A DNA stretch of 37,413 nt from an uncultured Hyphomicrobiales bacterium. GTDB lineage: Bacteria > Pseudomonadota > Alphaproteobacteria > Rhizobiales > Beijerinckiaceae. A program made the translations under genes and the position numbers. The stretch is from contig CAINED010000062.1 of assembly GCA_903847605.1 (NCBI GenBank), positions 1-37,413 on the forward strand, read 5' to 3'. The stretch's first letter is position 1; every line of letters starts with the position of its first letter. This document shows positions 24,881-36,417 of the stretch, in pieces. Under the pieces are notes generated by a model that made no database searches, had not been told where the DNA came from, and was given only the letters and a program-made list of their open reading frames with translations.

Positions 24881-25909
24881 TCATTCTTTCATCCCAACGA
24901 TCCCGCCCGGCCCGTCGCGCCTCTGGCCAACGTCCTCGACGCCTTGCAGGCGGCCGGCGAAATCACCCGTCTGCGCCTGCTGGCCCTGCTGGCCGAAGCC
25001 GAACTCACCGTCAGCGAGCTGGTCATCATCCTCGGCCAGTCTCAGCCGAGAATTTCGCGCCATCTCAAGCTTCTGGTCGAGGCCGGCATGGTCGAGCGCC
25101 ATCGCGAGGGGGCATGGGCCTTCTTCCATCTGGCGCAATCCGGACCGGAAGTTCAGATGGCCCGCAACATCGTCCAGCGCATGGACCCGCACGACCCGCT
25201 GATCGCGTCAGACCGCATCCGCCTCGAGGAGGTCCGCGCCGGCCGCGCCGACCGCGCCGCCCGTTACTTCGCTGCGCAGGCTGCCGACTGGGACCAGGTT
25301 CGTTCGCTCCACGTTCCCGAAGCCCAGGTTGAGACCGCCATCCACGATATCGTGGGCAAGGCTCCCATCCAGTCCGTGCTCGATCTCGGCACCGGCACGG
25401 GACGGATGCTGGAAATCCTCGCCCCCCTCGCAACTCGCGCCGTCGGCGTCGATTTCAGCCCGGCCATGCTGAACGTCGCCCGCGCGGTCATCGAGCGCTC
25501 GGGACTACGCAACGTTCAGCTTCGCCAGGGCGATCTCTACGCCCTGCCCGTCGAGGCCGACAGCTACAGCCTCGTCGTCCTGCATCAGGTGCTGCACTAT
25601 CTCGACGATCCCGCCCGCGCCCTGCGCGAAGCCGCCCGCGCGCTGCGCCCCGGCGGACGCCTGCTCGTCATCGATTTCGCGCCCCATTCGCACGAATTCC
25701 TGCGCGAGCAGCACGAACATCGGCGCCTTGGATTCGCCGCCGACGAGATCGCGACCATGCTGCGCGACGCCGACCTCGAAGTGGAAAGCCACCGCAACCT
25801 CAGCCCCGCCTCGCGCGAGGGCGACAAGCTCACCGTTTCGATCTGGGTGGCGCACGACCGCCGCGTCATCACGGACGTCATCCCGCGTTCGTCTTCGGAG
25901 TTGGCATAA
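24878..25909 (+). CDS. sahR: SahR-type ArsR regulator with methyltransferase-like domain
   Basis: Two-domain regulator, 343 residues from the ATG at 24878. The N-terminal ArsR winged helix (ITRLRLLALLAEAELTVSEL, then SQPRISRHLKLLVEAGMVERH) is followed by a class I SAM-binding domain with VLDLGTGTGRMLEIL and GVDFSPAMLNVAR. This fusion, next to metF and metH, is the hallmark of SahR, which senses S-adenosylhomocysteine and controls methionine-cycle genes. The methyltransferase fold then serves as ligand sensor rather than enzyme. Upstream in-frame ATGs (24842, 24872) lie in or before the promoter and are rejected. The predicted transcript start is within a few bases of the ATG, so the mRNA may be leaderless. 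Its stop codon overlaps the metF ATG by one base. Confidence 0.88.
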   Translation: MSFFHPNDPARPVAPLANVLDALQAAGEITRLRLLALLAEAELTVSELVIILGQSQPRISRHLKLLVEAGMVERHREGAWAFFHLAQSGPEVQMARNIVQRMDPHDPLIASDRIRLEEVRAGRADRAARYFAAQAADWDQVRSLHVPEAQVETAIHDIVGKAPIQSVLDLGTGTGRMLEILAPLATRAVGVDFSPAMLNVARAVIERSGLRNVQLRQGDLYALPVEADSYSLVVLHQVLHYLDDPARALREAARALRPGGRLLVIDFAPHSHEFLREQHEHRRLGFAADEIATMLRDADLEVESHRNLSPASREGDKLTVSIWVAHDRRVITDVIPRSSSELA

Positions 25910-26814
25910 TGGAAAAATCGATTACGCGTTTGCCGCAGACGGACCGCGCGCCGATCCGCGCTTCGTTCGAATTCTTTCCGCCGAAGACCGCGGAGATGGA
26001 ACAGACGCTGTGGCATGCGATCGAGCGCCTTGCGCCGCTGCAGCCGAACTTTGTCTCCGTCACATATGGCGCGGGCGGTTCTACGCGCGAGCGCACCCAT
26101 GCCACCGTCGAGCGCCTCGTGCGCGAAACCGACTTGCGCCCGGCGGCGCATCTCACCTGCGTCGCCGCGAGCCGCGACGAGGTCGATGATGTCGTACGCA
26201 AATATCGCGAGGCCGGCGTCCATCATATCGTCGCGCTGCGTGGCGATCCGCCTGCCGGCATCGGCACGGCCTACGAGCCGCATCCTCAGGGCTATGCGAC
26301 TTCGACGGCGCTGATCGAGGGCATCAGGCGCATCGGCGACTTCGAGATTACGGTGTCCGCCTATCCCGAAAAACATCCCGAAAGCGCGTCGATCGACGCC
26401 GACATCGACGTTCTCAAGGCGAAGATCGACGCAGGCGCGACGCGCGCCATCACCCAATTCTTCTTCGATAACCAGGTTTACCTGCGCTATCTCGAACGCG
26501 TGCGCGCCAAGGGCGTCAACATACCCATCGTGCCCGGCATCGTGCCCGTGCAGAACTTCAAACAGACGGCGTCATTCGCAAGGAAGACCGGCGCGAGCGT
26601 GCCGCAATGGCTTGCGGAACGCTTCGAAGGCCTCGATGACGATGTCGACACGCGCCGGCTCGTCGCCGCCGCCGTCGCAGCCGAACAGGTGATCGATCTC
26701 ACCGAGCGCGGCGTACGCGATTTCCACTTCTACACAATGAACAAGGCCGATCTCGTCTTCGCAATCTGCCACCTTCTCGGGCTAAGGGCGAAACCGGAAC
26801 GCAAGGCGGCGTAA
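25909..26814 (+). CDS. metF: 5,10-methylenetetrahydrofolate reductase
   Basis: FAD-dependent enzyme that makes 5-methyl-tetrahydrofolate, the methyl donor for MetH. The 301-residue product has the family length and shows SFEFFPPKT with the N-terminal catalytic Glu, [36 protein letters not shown] (the RGD element), [10 protein letters not shown], and [13 protein letters not shown], all conserved in bacterial MetF. It sits one base upstream of metH and overlaps sahR, so the three are one operon. Confidence 0.97.
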   Translation: MEKSITRLPQTDRAPIRASFEFFPPKTAEMEQTLWHAIERLAPLQPNFVSVTYGAGGSTRERTHATVERLVRETDLRPAAHLTCVAASRDEVDDVVRKYREAGVHHIVALRGDPPAGIGTAYEPHPQGYATSTALIEGIRRIGDFEITVSAYPEKHPESASIDADIDVLKAKIDAGATRAITQFFFDNQVYLRYLERVRAKGVNIPIVPGIVPVQNFKQTASFARKTGASVPQWLAERFEGLDDDVDTRRLVAAAVAAEQVIDLTERGVRDFHFYTMNKADLVFAICHLLGLRAKPERKAA

Positions 26815-26815
26815 C

Positions 26816-30553
<3,738 letters not shown>

Positions 30554-31342
30554 TCAGGCTTTCAAAGCAAGCAGCAATGCGTCGAGCGTCTTGAGCGTCG
30601 ACGCATCCGCGATGTCGTCGACGCGGCTTTGCCTGTAGCGGCGCTGAAAGGCGCGCACGGCGTATTTCGTCGGCGCATCGTAAGCGCCGGTGACGGCGAC
30701 GCCATAGCCCACGCGCGCGAGTTTTTCCTGCAAGGCGCGAACCGCCTCGCCTTCGTCGCCTTCGCGTAACATTGCGCCGTTCGCATCCTCAGCAGGCTTT
30801 ACCCAGATGCCCACGCCAGCGCGAAACAGCGCCTCCCACGGAAAATGCTCGCCGGGATCGGCCTTGCGATCGGGCGCGATATCCGAGTGTGCAAGAATAC
30901 GTTCGGGGCGAATTTCATGGCGCTTCGAAATGTCCTTGCACATTGCGATGACCGCCGCGATTTGCGCCGCGGGATAACAGGGCAATCCGCCAGCGTGACC
31001 AGCGTTCACGATCTCGATTCCGATCGAGCAGGAATTGATGTCAGCGCAGCCCTTCCACGAACCGCGACCCGCATGCCAGGCGCGGCGTCCTTCCGGCACG
31101 AGCTGGATGATGCGCCCGTCGCGCTCGACGAGATAATGACAGGAAACCTCCGATTGCGGATCGCACAGCCAGCGCAATGCCTCGCCACCAGGATCGCATG
31201 TCCAGTCGTCGAGCGCCTCTTCGCGCAGGCCCGTGTAATGGAGCAGGATGCTGTCGATCTTCGCGCCTGCCGGGCGCTCGCCGTGGTTGGGCGAGAATGC
31301 ACATCCGGCGACGAGCGGCGAGTCCTTGACGGTTTCATCCAT
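30554..31342 (-). CDS. N-acetylmuramoyl-L-alanine amidase with peptidoglycan-binding domain
   Basis: Zinc amidase of the AmpD/AmiD type (Amidase_2 fold), 262 residues, cutting between MurNAc and L-Ala. Metal ligands are visible as His in LLHYTG, His in LAHSDIAP, and Asp in the RKADPGEHF motif, whose Lys matches the catalytic Lys of AmpD. A peptidoglycan-binding fold follows (about 195-260; GDEGEAVRALQEKLARVGYG, AVRAFQRRY). There is no signal peptide or lipobox, so it probably works in the cytoplasm on recycled anhydro-muropeptides, although the C-terminal binding domain is more usual in periplasmic AmiD. It converges on metH with no intergenic base. Confidence 0.92.
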   Translation of the reverse strand: MDETVKDSPLVAGCAFSPNHGERPAGAKIDSILLHYTGLREEALDDWTCDPGGEALRWLCDPQSEVSCHYLVERDGRIIQLVPEGRRAWHAGRGSWKGCADINSCSIGIEIVNAGHAGGLPCYPAAQIAAVIAMCKDISKRHEIRPERILAHSDIAPDRKADPGEHFPWEALFRAGVGIWVKPAEDANGAMLREGDEGEAVRALQEKLARVGYGVAVTGAYDAPTKYAVRAFQRRYRQSRVDDIADASTLKTLDALLLALKA

Positions 31343-31375
31343 ACGTCACTGATACAACAAGCGCCTTCAACGGCG

Positions 31376-31399
31376 AAAGCCCGGCGCTGGCCGGGCTTT
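31376..31399. terminator. Intrinsic terminator, usable on both strands
   Basis: A perfect 10-bp stem AAAGCCCGGC/GCCGGGCTTT (31376-31385 with 31390-31399) has a 4-base loop. It lies 24 bases beyond the stop of the lipoprotein gene and upstream of the amidase start. The flanking A and T runs are part of the stem and short, so efficiency may be moderate. It separates the two minus-strand genes. Confidence 0.75.
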
Positions 31400-31423
31400 G
31401 CAAAAGTTCCGTTTAGGCGCCGA

Positions 31424-31705
31424 TCAATAGAACGCGACGCAGACCGGGTTGCCGTAAGCGTCGTAATCCCACTGCGCGCACTGGGCCTGCGGCGTGGTCG
31501 CCGCGCCGATGACTGCGCCGCTTGCCGCGCCAATGGCAGCGCCGGCCAGAGCGCCGCCCGGACGGCCCGTTGCGGCAGCGCCAATGGCGGCGCCGGCAGC
31601 GCCACCCAGAAGCGCGCCGCCGCCAGCGCGTTCACCCGGCGTGTTGCAGGCCGCCAGCCCAAGCGCAGACGCCATTGCTGCAGCGATTAAAATGGTCTTC
31701 TTCAT
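31424..31705 (-). CDS. Small glycine-zipper outer-membrane lipoprotein
   Basis: A 93-residue lipoprotein. The signal peptide ends in the lipobox LAAC (Cys20). It is followed by an Ala/Gly-rich region with repeated GxxxG spacing (GGGALLGGAAGAAIG, GGALAGAAIGAASG), the glycine-zipper pattern seen in envelope proteins of the OmpA/17-kDa-antigen type. The C-terminus, CAQWDYDAYGNPVCVAFY, has two Cys that could form a disulphide. A GGAGG box precedes the ATG. Its function is unknown; structural or stress-linked envelope roles are usual for such proteins. Confidence 0.83.
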   Translation of the reverse strand: MKKTILIAAAMASALGLAACNTPGERAGGGALLGGAAGAAIGAAATGRPGGALAGAAIGAASGAVIGAATTPQAQCAQWDYDAYGNPVCVAFY

Positions 31706-31935
31706 TGTCTAGCCTCCAGATCATCCGGCCTTCGCCGGGGAAAAATTACAGCGAACTTCACCGCTAATTTCACGCCGAATTGCTGCGGCATTCCGGCGGG
31801 TTCATGGCGGCTTGATGACCGCTTGCTCACTGCGGCAATTGCGCAGCTTGCGGCCTCATTTTCGCCTTCCCCACGCTCCACGGAACATTGCCATTACGCG
31901 CCGCATCTTGTGGCGGTTCCGCCAGTCGCGAGTGC

Positions 31936-32418
31936 ATGATGAAGAACAAGTTGATGTGTGTGTTTGCCGCCACAGCCGCTTTGGCGGCAGGCGGTCCCGC
32001 AAAGGCCGAGGACTCCCAGGCCATATCGTCCATCAGCCGAAGCGAAGCCGGCGGCCTTCGGGCGCTTGTGGGTCGTCATGCTTCGGCGCATGGCGTGCCG
32101 CCTCAGGTCGCTCATGCCGTCGTCATGCTGGAGAGTCGCTACCGGCCACATGTGGTCCACCGCGGCAATTTCGGCCTGATGCAGATCCGCTTCGGCACTG
32201 CGCGCGCCATGGGTTATCGCGGCGCGCCATCGGGCCTGTTAAATGCCGACACCAATCTGCAATTCGGCATGAAATATCTCGCACGCGGCTGGAAAGCCTC
32301 CGGCGGCGATCTCTGCCGCACCATCGCCCATTACCAGACCGGCCGTGTCGTACGATCAGTGCCCGCATCGAGCGCCGCCTATTGCGCGCGGGCGCGCAAG
32401 ATCATCGCCAGCCGCTGA
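31936..32418 (+). CDS. Exported lytic transglycosylase (SLT fold)
   Basis: Small periplasmic muramidase-like enzyme (160 residues) with a signal peptide ending GGPAKAED. The domain shows the SLT family pattern: catalytic Glu in VMLESRYRP, then GNFGLMQIRFGTARAMGY and LNADTNLQFGMKYLARG, and a late AHYQTG. It would cut glycan strands, forming 1,6-anhydro-muropeptides, the substrates that AmpD-like amidases process; such an amidase is encoded nearby, though on the other strand. Two adjacent ATGs (31936, 31939) are possible starts; neither has a strong RBS. Upstream in-frame codons from 31888 would hide the signal peptide. Confidence 0.88.
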   Translation: MMKNKLMCVFAATAALAAGGPAKAEDSQAISSISRSEAGGLRALVGRHASAHGVPPQVAHAVVMLESRYRPHVVHRGNFGLMQIRFGTARAMGYRGAPSGLLNADTNLQFGMKYLARGWKASGGDLCRTIAHYQTGRVVRSVPASSAAYCARARKIIASR

Positions 32419-32437
32419 TCGCCGCGCAGGGCTTTCA

Positions 32438-32466
32438 TTGACGCCGCAGTTGCAAAGGGTCTAAGC
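32438..32466 (+). promoter_or_regulatory. rnpB promoter
   Basis: TTGACG at 32438-32443 and CTAAGC at 32461-32466 are separated by 17 bases. The transcript start predicted about seven bases after the -10 box falls at the first base pair of the RNase P RNA P1 helix (32474). The -35 box is strong and the -10 box is weak, which is usual for alphaproteobacterial housekeeping promoters. Confidence 0.6.
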
Positions 32467-32469
32467 CGC

Positions 32470-32884
32470 CCCTGCCAGTCGGCTGGACGGCCGCTGCTCG
32501 CGAGGGCAGAGGAAAGTCCGGGCTCCATGGAGACACGGCGCCGGATAACGTCCGGCGGGGGCGACCCCAGGGATAGCGCCACAGAGATCGAACCGCCCGA
32601 AGGAGGCAACTCCACCGGGTAAGGGTGAAAAGGTGCGGTAAGAGCGCACCGCGCGGCCGGCAACGGAAGCGGCATGGCAAGCCCCGCCGGGAGCAAAACC
32701 GAATAGGGATGGCATGGAGCAGCAATGCTCCGGGCGCGTCTCCGCGTCGCCGTCCGGGTTGGTTGCTTGAGGTTGCCGGCAACGGCAATCCCAGAGGAAT
32801 GGCCGTCACGCCGCAAGGTGCAAGTCTTTCGGGACCCAAGCCAAGCGGCCCTACAGAACCCGGCTTACAGGCCGACTGGCGATT
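32470..32884 (+). ncRNA. rnpB: RNase P RNA (class A)
   Basis: Catalytic RNA of RNase P, which trims the 5' leader of precursor tRNAs. The ends pair exactly: GCCAGTCGGC at 32474-32483 is complementary to GCCGACTGGC at 32871-32880 (helix P1). Universally conserved blocks are present: GAGGAAAGTCCG at 32509-32520, GGGTAAGGGTGAAAAGGTGCG (32618-32638, P12 region; position given for the longer motif), GGAGCAAAACCGAATAG (32690-32706) and ACAGAACCCGGCTTA at 32853-32867. Length is about 410 bases, normal for alphaproteobacteria. No terminator with a T-run is visible before the convergent gene whose stop lies only about nine bases beyond P1. Confidence 0.97.
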
Positions 32885-32888
32885 TACA

Positions 32889-33623
32889 TTACAGACCAAC
32901 CACAGGCGCGAAACCCGCGCCGGCGATCATGCCTGCTGCGTCCGGCGATTTCAGAAATTCGACGAAGGCTTGCGCAGCCGCGTTGCCGCTGTCGCGCACG
33001 GCGATGGCATAGACAGTCTCAAGTTGCACTTCGGCGGGAAGGAATGCGCCGATCTTCACGCCCTCCACGGCTGGAATTTCCGTCGATTGCGTGAGCCCGA
33101 AATCCGCCCTGCCCTCCGCAACTTCACTCATGACGGCGAAGCCGCCGGCGCGCAGGATGGACTTTTGCGCCACCGCTTCCGTTACGCCGAGTTGCTCGAA
33201 GACTTTCACAAGGTGATTGCCCGCCGTGCCGCCGCCAGCGGGATCGCCGCGCGAAATCATGTTCGCGCTCAGCAGCACATCACGAAACTTGCTTGCGCTG
33301 GAAATATCCGGCGCGCTCTCGTCTGCACGGATGCCGAGCGCGAGGCGCGATACGCCGATCGCAGCGATATCCCCTTTCAACAACCCGCCATCGCGCAGCT
33401 GAACAAGCGCTTCGCGGGCGCTTGCGACGAGATCGAAATTTTCGCCGGCCTTCACACGCTGGTTGATAGCGCCCGATGTTCCCCAGTGAATATCGAACCC
33501 GGTTCCGTCGCGCTCGTTAACGGTATGGGCGCAGGCTTCGAAGGTCGAACGCAAAGCGCTCGCAGCCAGCAGACTTATCGTTGAAGCGCCATTGCGTGCA
33601 GGAATTGACGTTTGTTCCGACAT
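32889..33623 (-). CDS. ModA-like substrate-binding-fold protein without signal peptide
   Basis: A 244-residue protein of the periplasmic-binding fold related to molybdate/sulfate receptors: SLLAASALRSTFEACAHTV near the N-terminus, the ligand-loop stretch HWGTSGAINQRVKAGENFDLV, and GGFAVMSEVAEGRADFGLTQSTEI. The start at 33623 has a good RBS (GGGAAA, seven bases). An upstream ATG at 33662 is possible but also gives no signal peptide. Without export it cannot serve a classical ABC importer, and no modB or modC is nearby, so it may be a cytoplasmic sensor or carrier. The ligand is unknown. Confidence 0.8.
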   Translation of the reverse strand: MSEQTSIPARNGASTISLLAASALRSTFEACAHTVNERDGTGFDIHWGTSGAINQRVKAGENFDLVASAREALVQLRDGGLLKGDIAAIGVSRLALGIRADESAPDISSASKFRDVLLSANMISRGDPAGGGTAGNHLVKVFEQLGVTEAVAQKSILRAGGFAVMSEVAEGRADFGLTQSTEIPAVEGVKIGAFLPAEVQLETVYAIAVRDSGNAAAQAFVEFLKSPDAAGMIAGAGFAPVVGL

Positions 33624-33710
33624 GAGCGTTTCCCATATATTCAGCGTCACATTGCGCGTCATTCAGCATGTCCGTCAACCTTCCTGCTTAAGGTTAATCT
33701 TCGCTTCGCC

Positions 33711-33740
33711 TTGCTAACGATGCCTGTTTTCTGATGATAC
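33711..33740 (+). promoter_or_regulatory. Possible promoter of the His-rich-tail gene
   Basis: TTGCTA (33711-33716) and TGATAC (33735-33740), separated by 18 bases, lie about 45 bases before the ATG at 33786. Both boxes deviate from consensus. It is the best sigma-70-like pair in the divergent gap that also serves the ModA-like gene. Confidence 0.3.
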
Positions 33741-33785
33741 AGGCGCGGCAATTTCAATTTGCATCGAGGCCGGAGAGGTATCATC

Positions 33786-34571
33786 ATGAAATACGCAGCA
33801 GCAGCCGGCGTGATCATCACGGCGCTGGCAGGCGCAACGGCCGCACAAGCCGGCGGATGCGCACCGGGTTCGTCCTGCTATCGCAAGGTGACGACGCCGG
33901 CGGTTTACGGCACGTATCAGCAATCGGTTTTGGTGCGGCCGGCGCAGACGAGTTTCGCGAAAATTCCCGCGCAATATGCGACGACGACCGAACAGGTCAT
34001 GGTTCGCCCGGCGCAGCAGATCCCGATCCATCATCCTGCCGTGACGCAAACCGTCAGCGAGCGCGTATTGGTGCAGGCGGCGACGAAAGTGTGGTCGGTG
34101 ACGCGCGACGCGCATGGCAACGAAGTTGGTTGCTGGGTCGAAAAGCCCGCCGTCTACGCCACGCAGCAGCGCACCGTTATCGTGCAGCCGGCGACCACGA
34201 GTTATCAGACGACGCCGGCCGAATATCGCACGTTCCAGCGCCAGGTTGTCGTGAGCCCCGAGCGTCTCGTCGCGCAGACGACGCCCGCCGTTTATACAAC
34301 GCAGACCTATCAGGCGCAGGTCGCGCCGGCGACGACGAGCTGGCAGCCCATCGGCCATCAGCGCCATCGCCAGCATCACGCGCATGCGCAAGGCGGCCAT
34401 CGCCATCGTGCGCAGCATCATGCCGGCGGCCATCGCCATCGTGCGCAGCATCATGCCGGCGGCCATCGCCAGCACATGCGCCAGGCGACGAACCGCCAGC
34501 ACATGCAGCATCGCGCCACGCAGGGTGGACAGCGTCACGCATCCGCGCAGCGTCAGCAGCGCCATCACTGA
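33786..34571 (+). CDS. Exported protein with PAVY repeats and His-rich tail
   Basis: I do not recognise a family. The 261-residue product has a signal peptide (AAAAGVIITALAGATAAQAGG). Residues 30-180 hold imperfect repeats of the form TPAVYGTYQQSVLVRPAQTS, in which PAxY..T and V.PA.T recur about five times and suggest a beta-rich repeat. The last 75 residues are dominated by His, Gln, Arg and Ala, including a tandem 11-residue unit (GGHRHRAQHHA) encoded by a 33-base repeat. Such tails bind metals such as Ni, Zn or Cu, but that is inference. GGAGAGG precedes the ATG. It is monocistronic, with a terminator just after it. Confidence 0.8.
   Translation: MKYAAAAGVIITALAGATAAQAGGCAPGSSCYRKVTTPAVYGTYQQSVLVRPAQTSFAKIPAQYATTTEQVMVRPAQQIPIHHPAVTQTVSERVLVQAATKVWSVTRDAHGNEVGCWVEKPAVYATQQRTVIVQPATTSYQTTPAEYRTFQRQVVVSPERLVAQTTPAVYTTQTYQAQVAPATTSWQPIGHQRHRQHHAHAQGGHRHRAQHHAGGHRHRAQHHAGGHRQHMRQATNRQHMQHRATQGGQRHASAQRQQRHH
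34392..34470 (+). repeat. 33-bp tandem repeat in the His-rich tail
   Basis: Two identical 33-base units (34392-34424 and 34425-34457) and a 13-base partial third copy (34458-34470) encode GGHRHRAQHHA repeats. Exact identity at the DNA level points to recent duplication or slippage, so copy number may vary between strains. Confidence 0.92.
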
Positions 34572-34588
34572 TCGCGCAAGATCAATTG

Positions 34589-34624
34589 AAAGCCCAGAAG
34601 ATCCGACGATCTTCCGGGCTTTTT
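34589..34624. terminator. Bidirectional intrinsic terminator
   Basis: Arms AAAGCCCaGAAGATC (34589-34603) and GATCTTCcGGGCTTT (34608-34622) pair with one mismatch around a CGAC loop, and TTC follows on the plus strand. It lies 17 bases after the stop of the His-rich gene and 15 bases beyond the stop of the convergent protease gene, so it can end both transcripts. Confidence 0.85.
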
Positions 34625-34637
34625 CATTGCATGAATT

Positions 34638-36266
34638 TTAGTGGCAGGTGACGAGCAGCGTGTGATCGCGCGCCGTTGCGGCCAGTTCGGCGATCGTCTG
34701 GTCATTCTGTTCGTTGGCGACTTGCGGGTTGACGCCGTTCTCGCCAAGGAAGCGCATCAATACTTCCGTCTTGATGCCGTAATTCAGATTCTGCGGCACG
34801 AAAGAACCGCGCTCCAGCGCGAACTTGTCCGAGAACTTCGAGCGCACGACGGCGACAAGATTGCCGGTGCGGTCGACGACAGGCCCGCCGGAATTGCCGG
34901 GCTGGATGGCGGCGGTGAATTGCAGCATGCGCTTGTCGTTATGCATGCCGATCTCCGAGGAGATGATCCCCGTCGTCACGTTGAGGCCGTTGTCGAGGAA
35001 TGAGGCCAGCGGATAGCCGAAGACCACGACATCCTGCCCGAGCTTCGCGGGTTCCGTACGCACCTTGAGGAACGGCACCGGCTTCTGCGGCTCGACCTTC
35101 AGCAAGGCGAGATCGTTGTCGGGATCGGCCTGCACGAGGCGGGCGTTGCCGAAGCCCTGCACGCGCACCGTGTCGCAGGAGTTGATCACATGCTCGTTGG
35201 TGACGATGAAGCCGGTGTTCGACACGAAGAAGCCGCTGCCGGTGGATTTCGGTTTCTCGCCTGACGACGGCGGCCGGCTCGGCGGCACGGAACGCGGACG
35301 GTTCGGCTCGTTCTCGCCGATGCCCGTGCGCGCGACGCGCGGCGGATTGTTCGGCGGATTAAAGGCCGGAGGATTGTTCGGCGGCGGCGTATAGCTCGGC
35401 GGCGTCGTGCGCGGCGGCGAAGTCTGGGGCCCCGGCCCTGTCGCAATCGGCCCGCTGCCGCGCGGGCACATCTGCAGTTGATAGGTAAGCTTGTTCTTCT
35501 CGGTCGGATCGGTGGTGACCGTCAGGCGATTGCCCTCGCGCTTCAGCGAGAGCACGAAACTTTCCGGCTTGTCGCCCTGGCAGTTGGCGTCGAGGAAGAC
35601 GCCGCCGCCGACGCGCACGATGGAGCCGAAGGTGCAGCGGCCGAACGAGCCCCAGCGCATGGCGCGCGGCTCGACATCCATCGAGGTTTCGAGAAGATCC
35701 TCGTTGCGCGTGTCGTTGCAGACTTCGGGACGCGCGGCCCAGCGGCCGGAAATCCCAAGGCCCGCGAGGATGGGGCTACGCGGCGCGTTGCGCGACAATT
35801 GCAGGGACTCGTTGTCGAACTGCCCGCTCTGCGACCAGACGACATCGGCGACCCGCTCGCCGGACACGAGGAAGGATCCGTTGGGAATGCGCCCTGCGTT
35901 GCGGAAGGCGGTGAGCGTGTTCTGCGAAGACCGGCTCTCGACGATGCCGGCAATGGTCGCCCAGCTACCGTCCGTCAGGCGGGCGACGGAGACGGAAGGG
36001 AAATCCGAAGCGTATTCGCGGGCGAAGATGATCGCCGCCTCGCGCGAATTGCGCGTCCCGAGCGTGAGAAAGGCTTCGCCGTGGCCAAGCACGTCGCCGC
36101 CGCCGCTGCCCTGCGCGCCGCGCAGGGGCTGCGGACCGGGATTGCGGTTCTGCCCGTAGGTGGCCGTTGTTCCGGCAAGGATCGCCAGCGCGGAAGCAGC
36201 CAGCAGCCATTTGGCCGCCGCCTTGCGCGGGGATTGACCAAGCTTCAGTCCGACGCCCAATTTCAT
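34638..36266 (-). CDS. Exported trypsin-like serine protease with N-terminal domain of unknown function
   Basis: A 542-residue protein. The start at 36266 has GGAG seven bases upstream and a long N-region signal sequence (KWLLAASALAILAGTTATYGQ). After an unassigned N-terminal domain (about 45-265, with several Cys) comes a Pro/Asn-rich linker (about 270-345) and an S1C-type protease domain. The triad is visible: His in TNEHVIN (about 358), Asp in DPDNDLALLKV (about 385) and Ser in QPGNSGGPVV (about 458). No PDZ domain follows, unlike DegP/HtrA. It probably degrades or processes periplasmic proteins; its substrate is unknown. The longer frame from 36359 is rejected because it masks the signal peptide. 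Confidence 0.9.
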   Translation of the reverse strand: MKLGVGLKLGQSPRKAAAKWLLAASALAILAGTTATYGQNRNPGPQPLRGAQGSGGGDVLGHGEAFLTLGTRNSREAAIIFAREYASDFPSVSVARLTDGSWATIAGIVESRSSQNTLTAFRNAGRIPNGSFLVSGERVADVVWSQSGQFDNESLQLSRNAPRSPILAGLGISGRWAARPEVCNDTRNEDLLETSMDVEPRAMRWGSFGRCTFGSIVRVGGGVFLDANCQGDKPESFVLSLKREGNRLTVTTDPTEKNKLTYQLQMCPRGSGPIATGPGPQTSPPRTTPPSYTPPPNNPPAFNPPNNPPRVARTGIGENEPNRPRSVPPSRPPSSGEKPKSTGSGFFVSNTGFIVTNEHVINSCDTVRVQGFGNARLVQADPDNDLALLKVEPQKPVPFLKVRTEPAKLGQDVVVFGYPLASFLDNGLNVTTGIISSEIGMHNDKRMLQFTAAIQPGNSGGPVVDRTGNLVAVVRSKFSDKFALERGSFVPQNLNYGIKTEVLMRFLGENGVNPQVANEQNDQTIAELAATARDHTLLVTCH

Positions 36267-36417
36267 GACGAACTCCGTGCCTCTCCGGGTCCGGCGTTGA
36301 GTGCGGAGGCTAGGCTGTTCCGCGCCTCCGCGCAATTCTTTCACCGGCCACGTCAGCACAGTGCCACAACGTCATGAAGGATTGTGTGCGCGAGCGCACG
36401 AGTCCGGCATTCCGGCC

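Noticed and set aside
31725..31738. Small hairpin CCGGC-CTTC-GCCGG in front of the lipoprotein RBS, considered as a riboswitch
   Set aside because: Only five base pairs, with no wider conserved structure recognisable.
33714..34568. Large antisense frame over the His-rich-tail gene
   Set aside because: It mirrors the repeats of the plus-strand gene. The plus strand has the signal peptide, the RBS and the terminator.
36303..36399. GCGGAGGC/GCCTCCGC and GTGCGC/GCGCAC hairpins between the VOC and protease genes, considered as terminators
   Set aside because: No T-run follows on the minus strand, the first loop is long and the second almost loopless, so termination is not supported.
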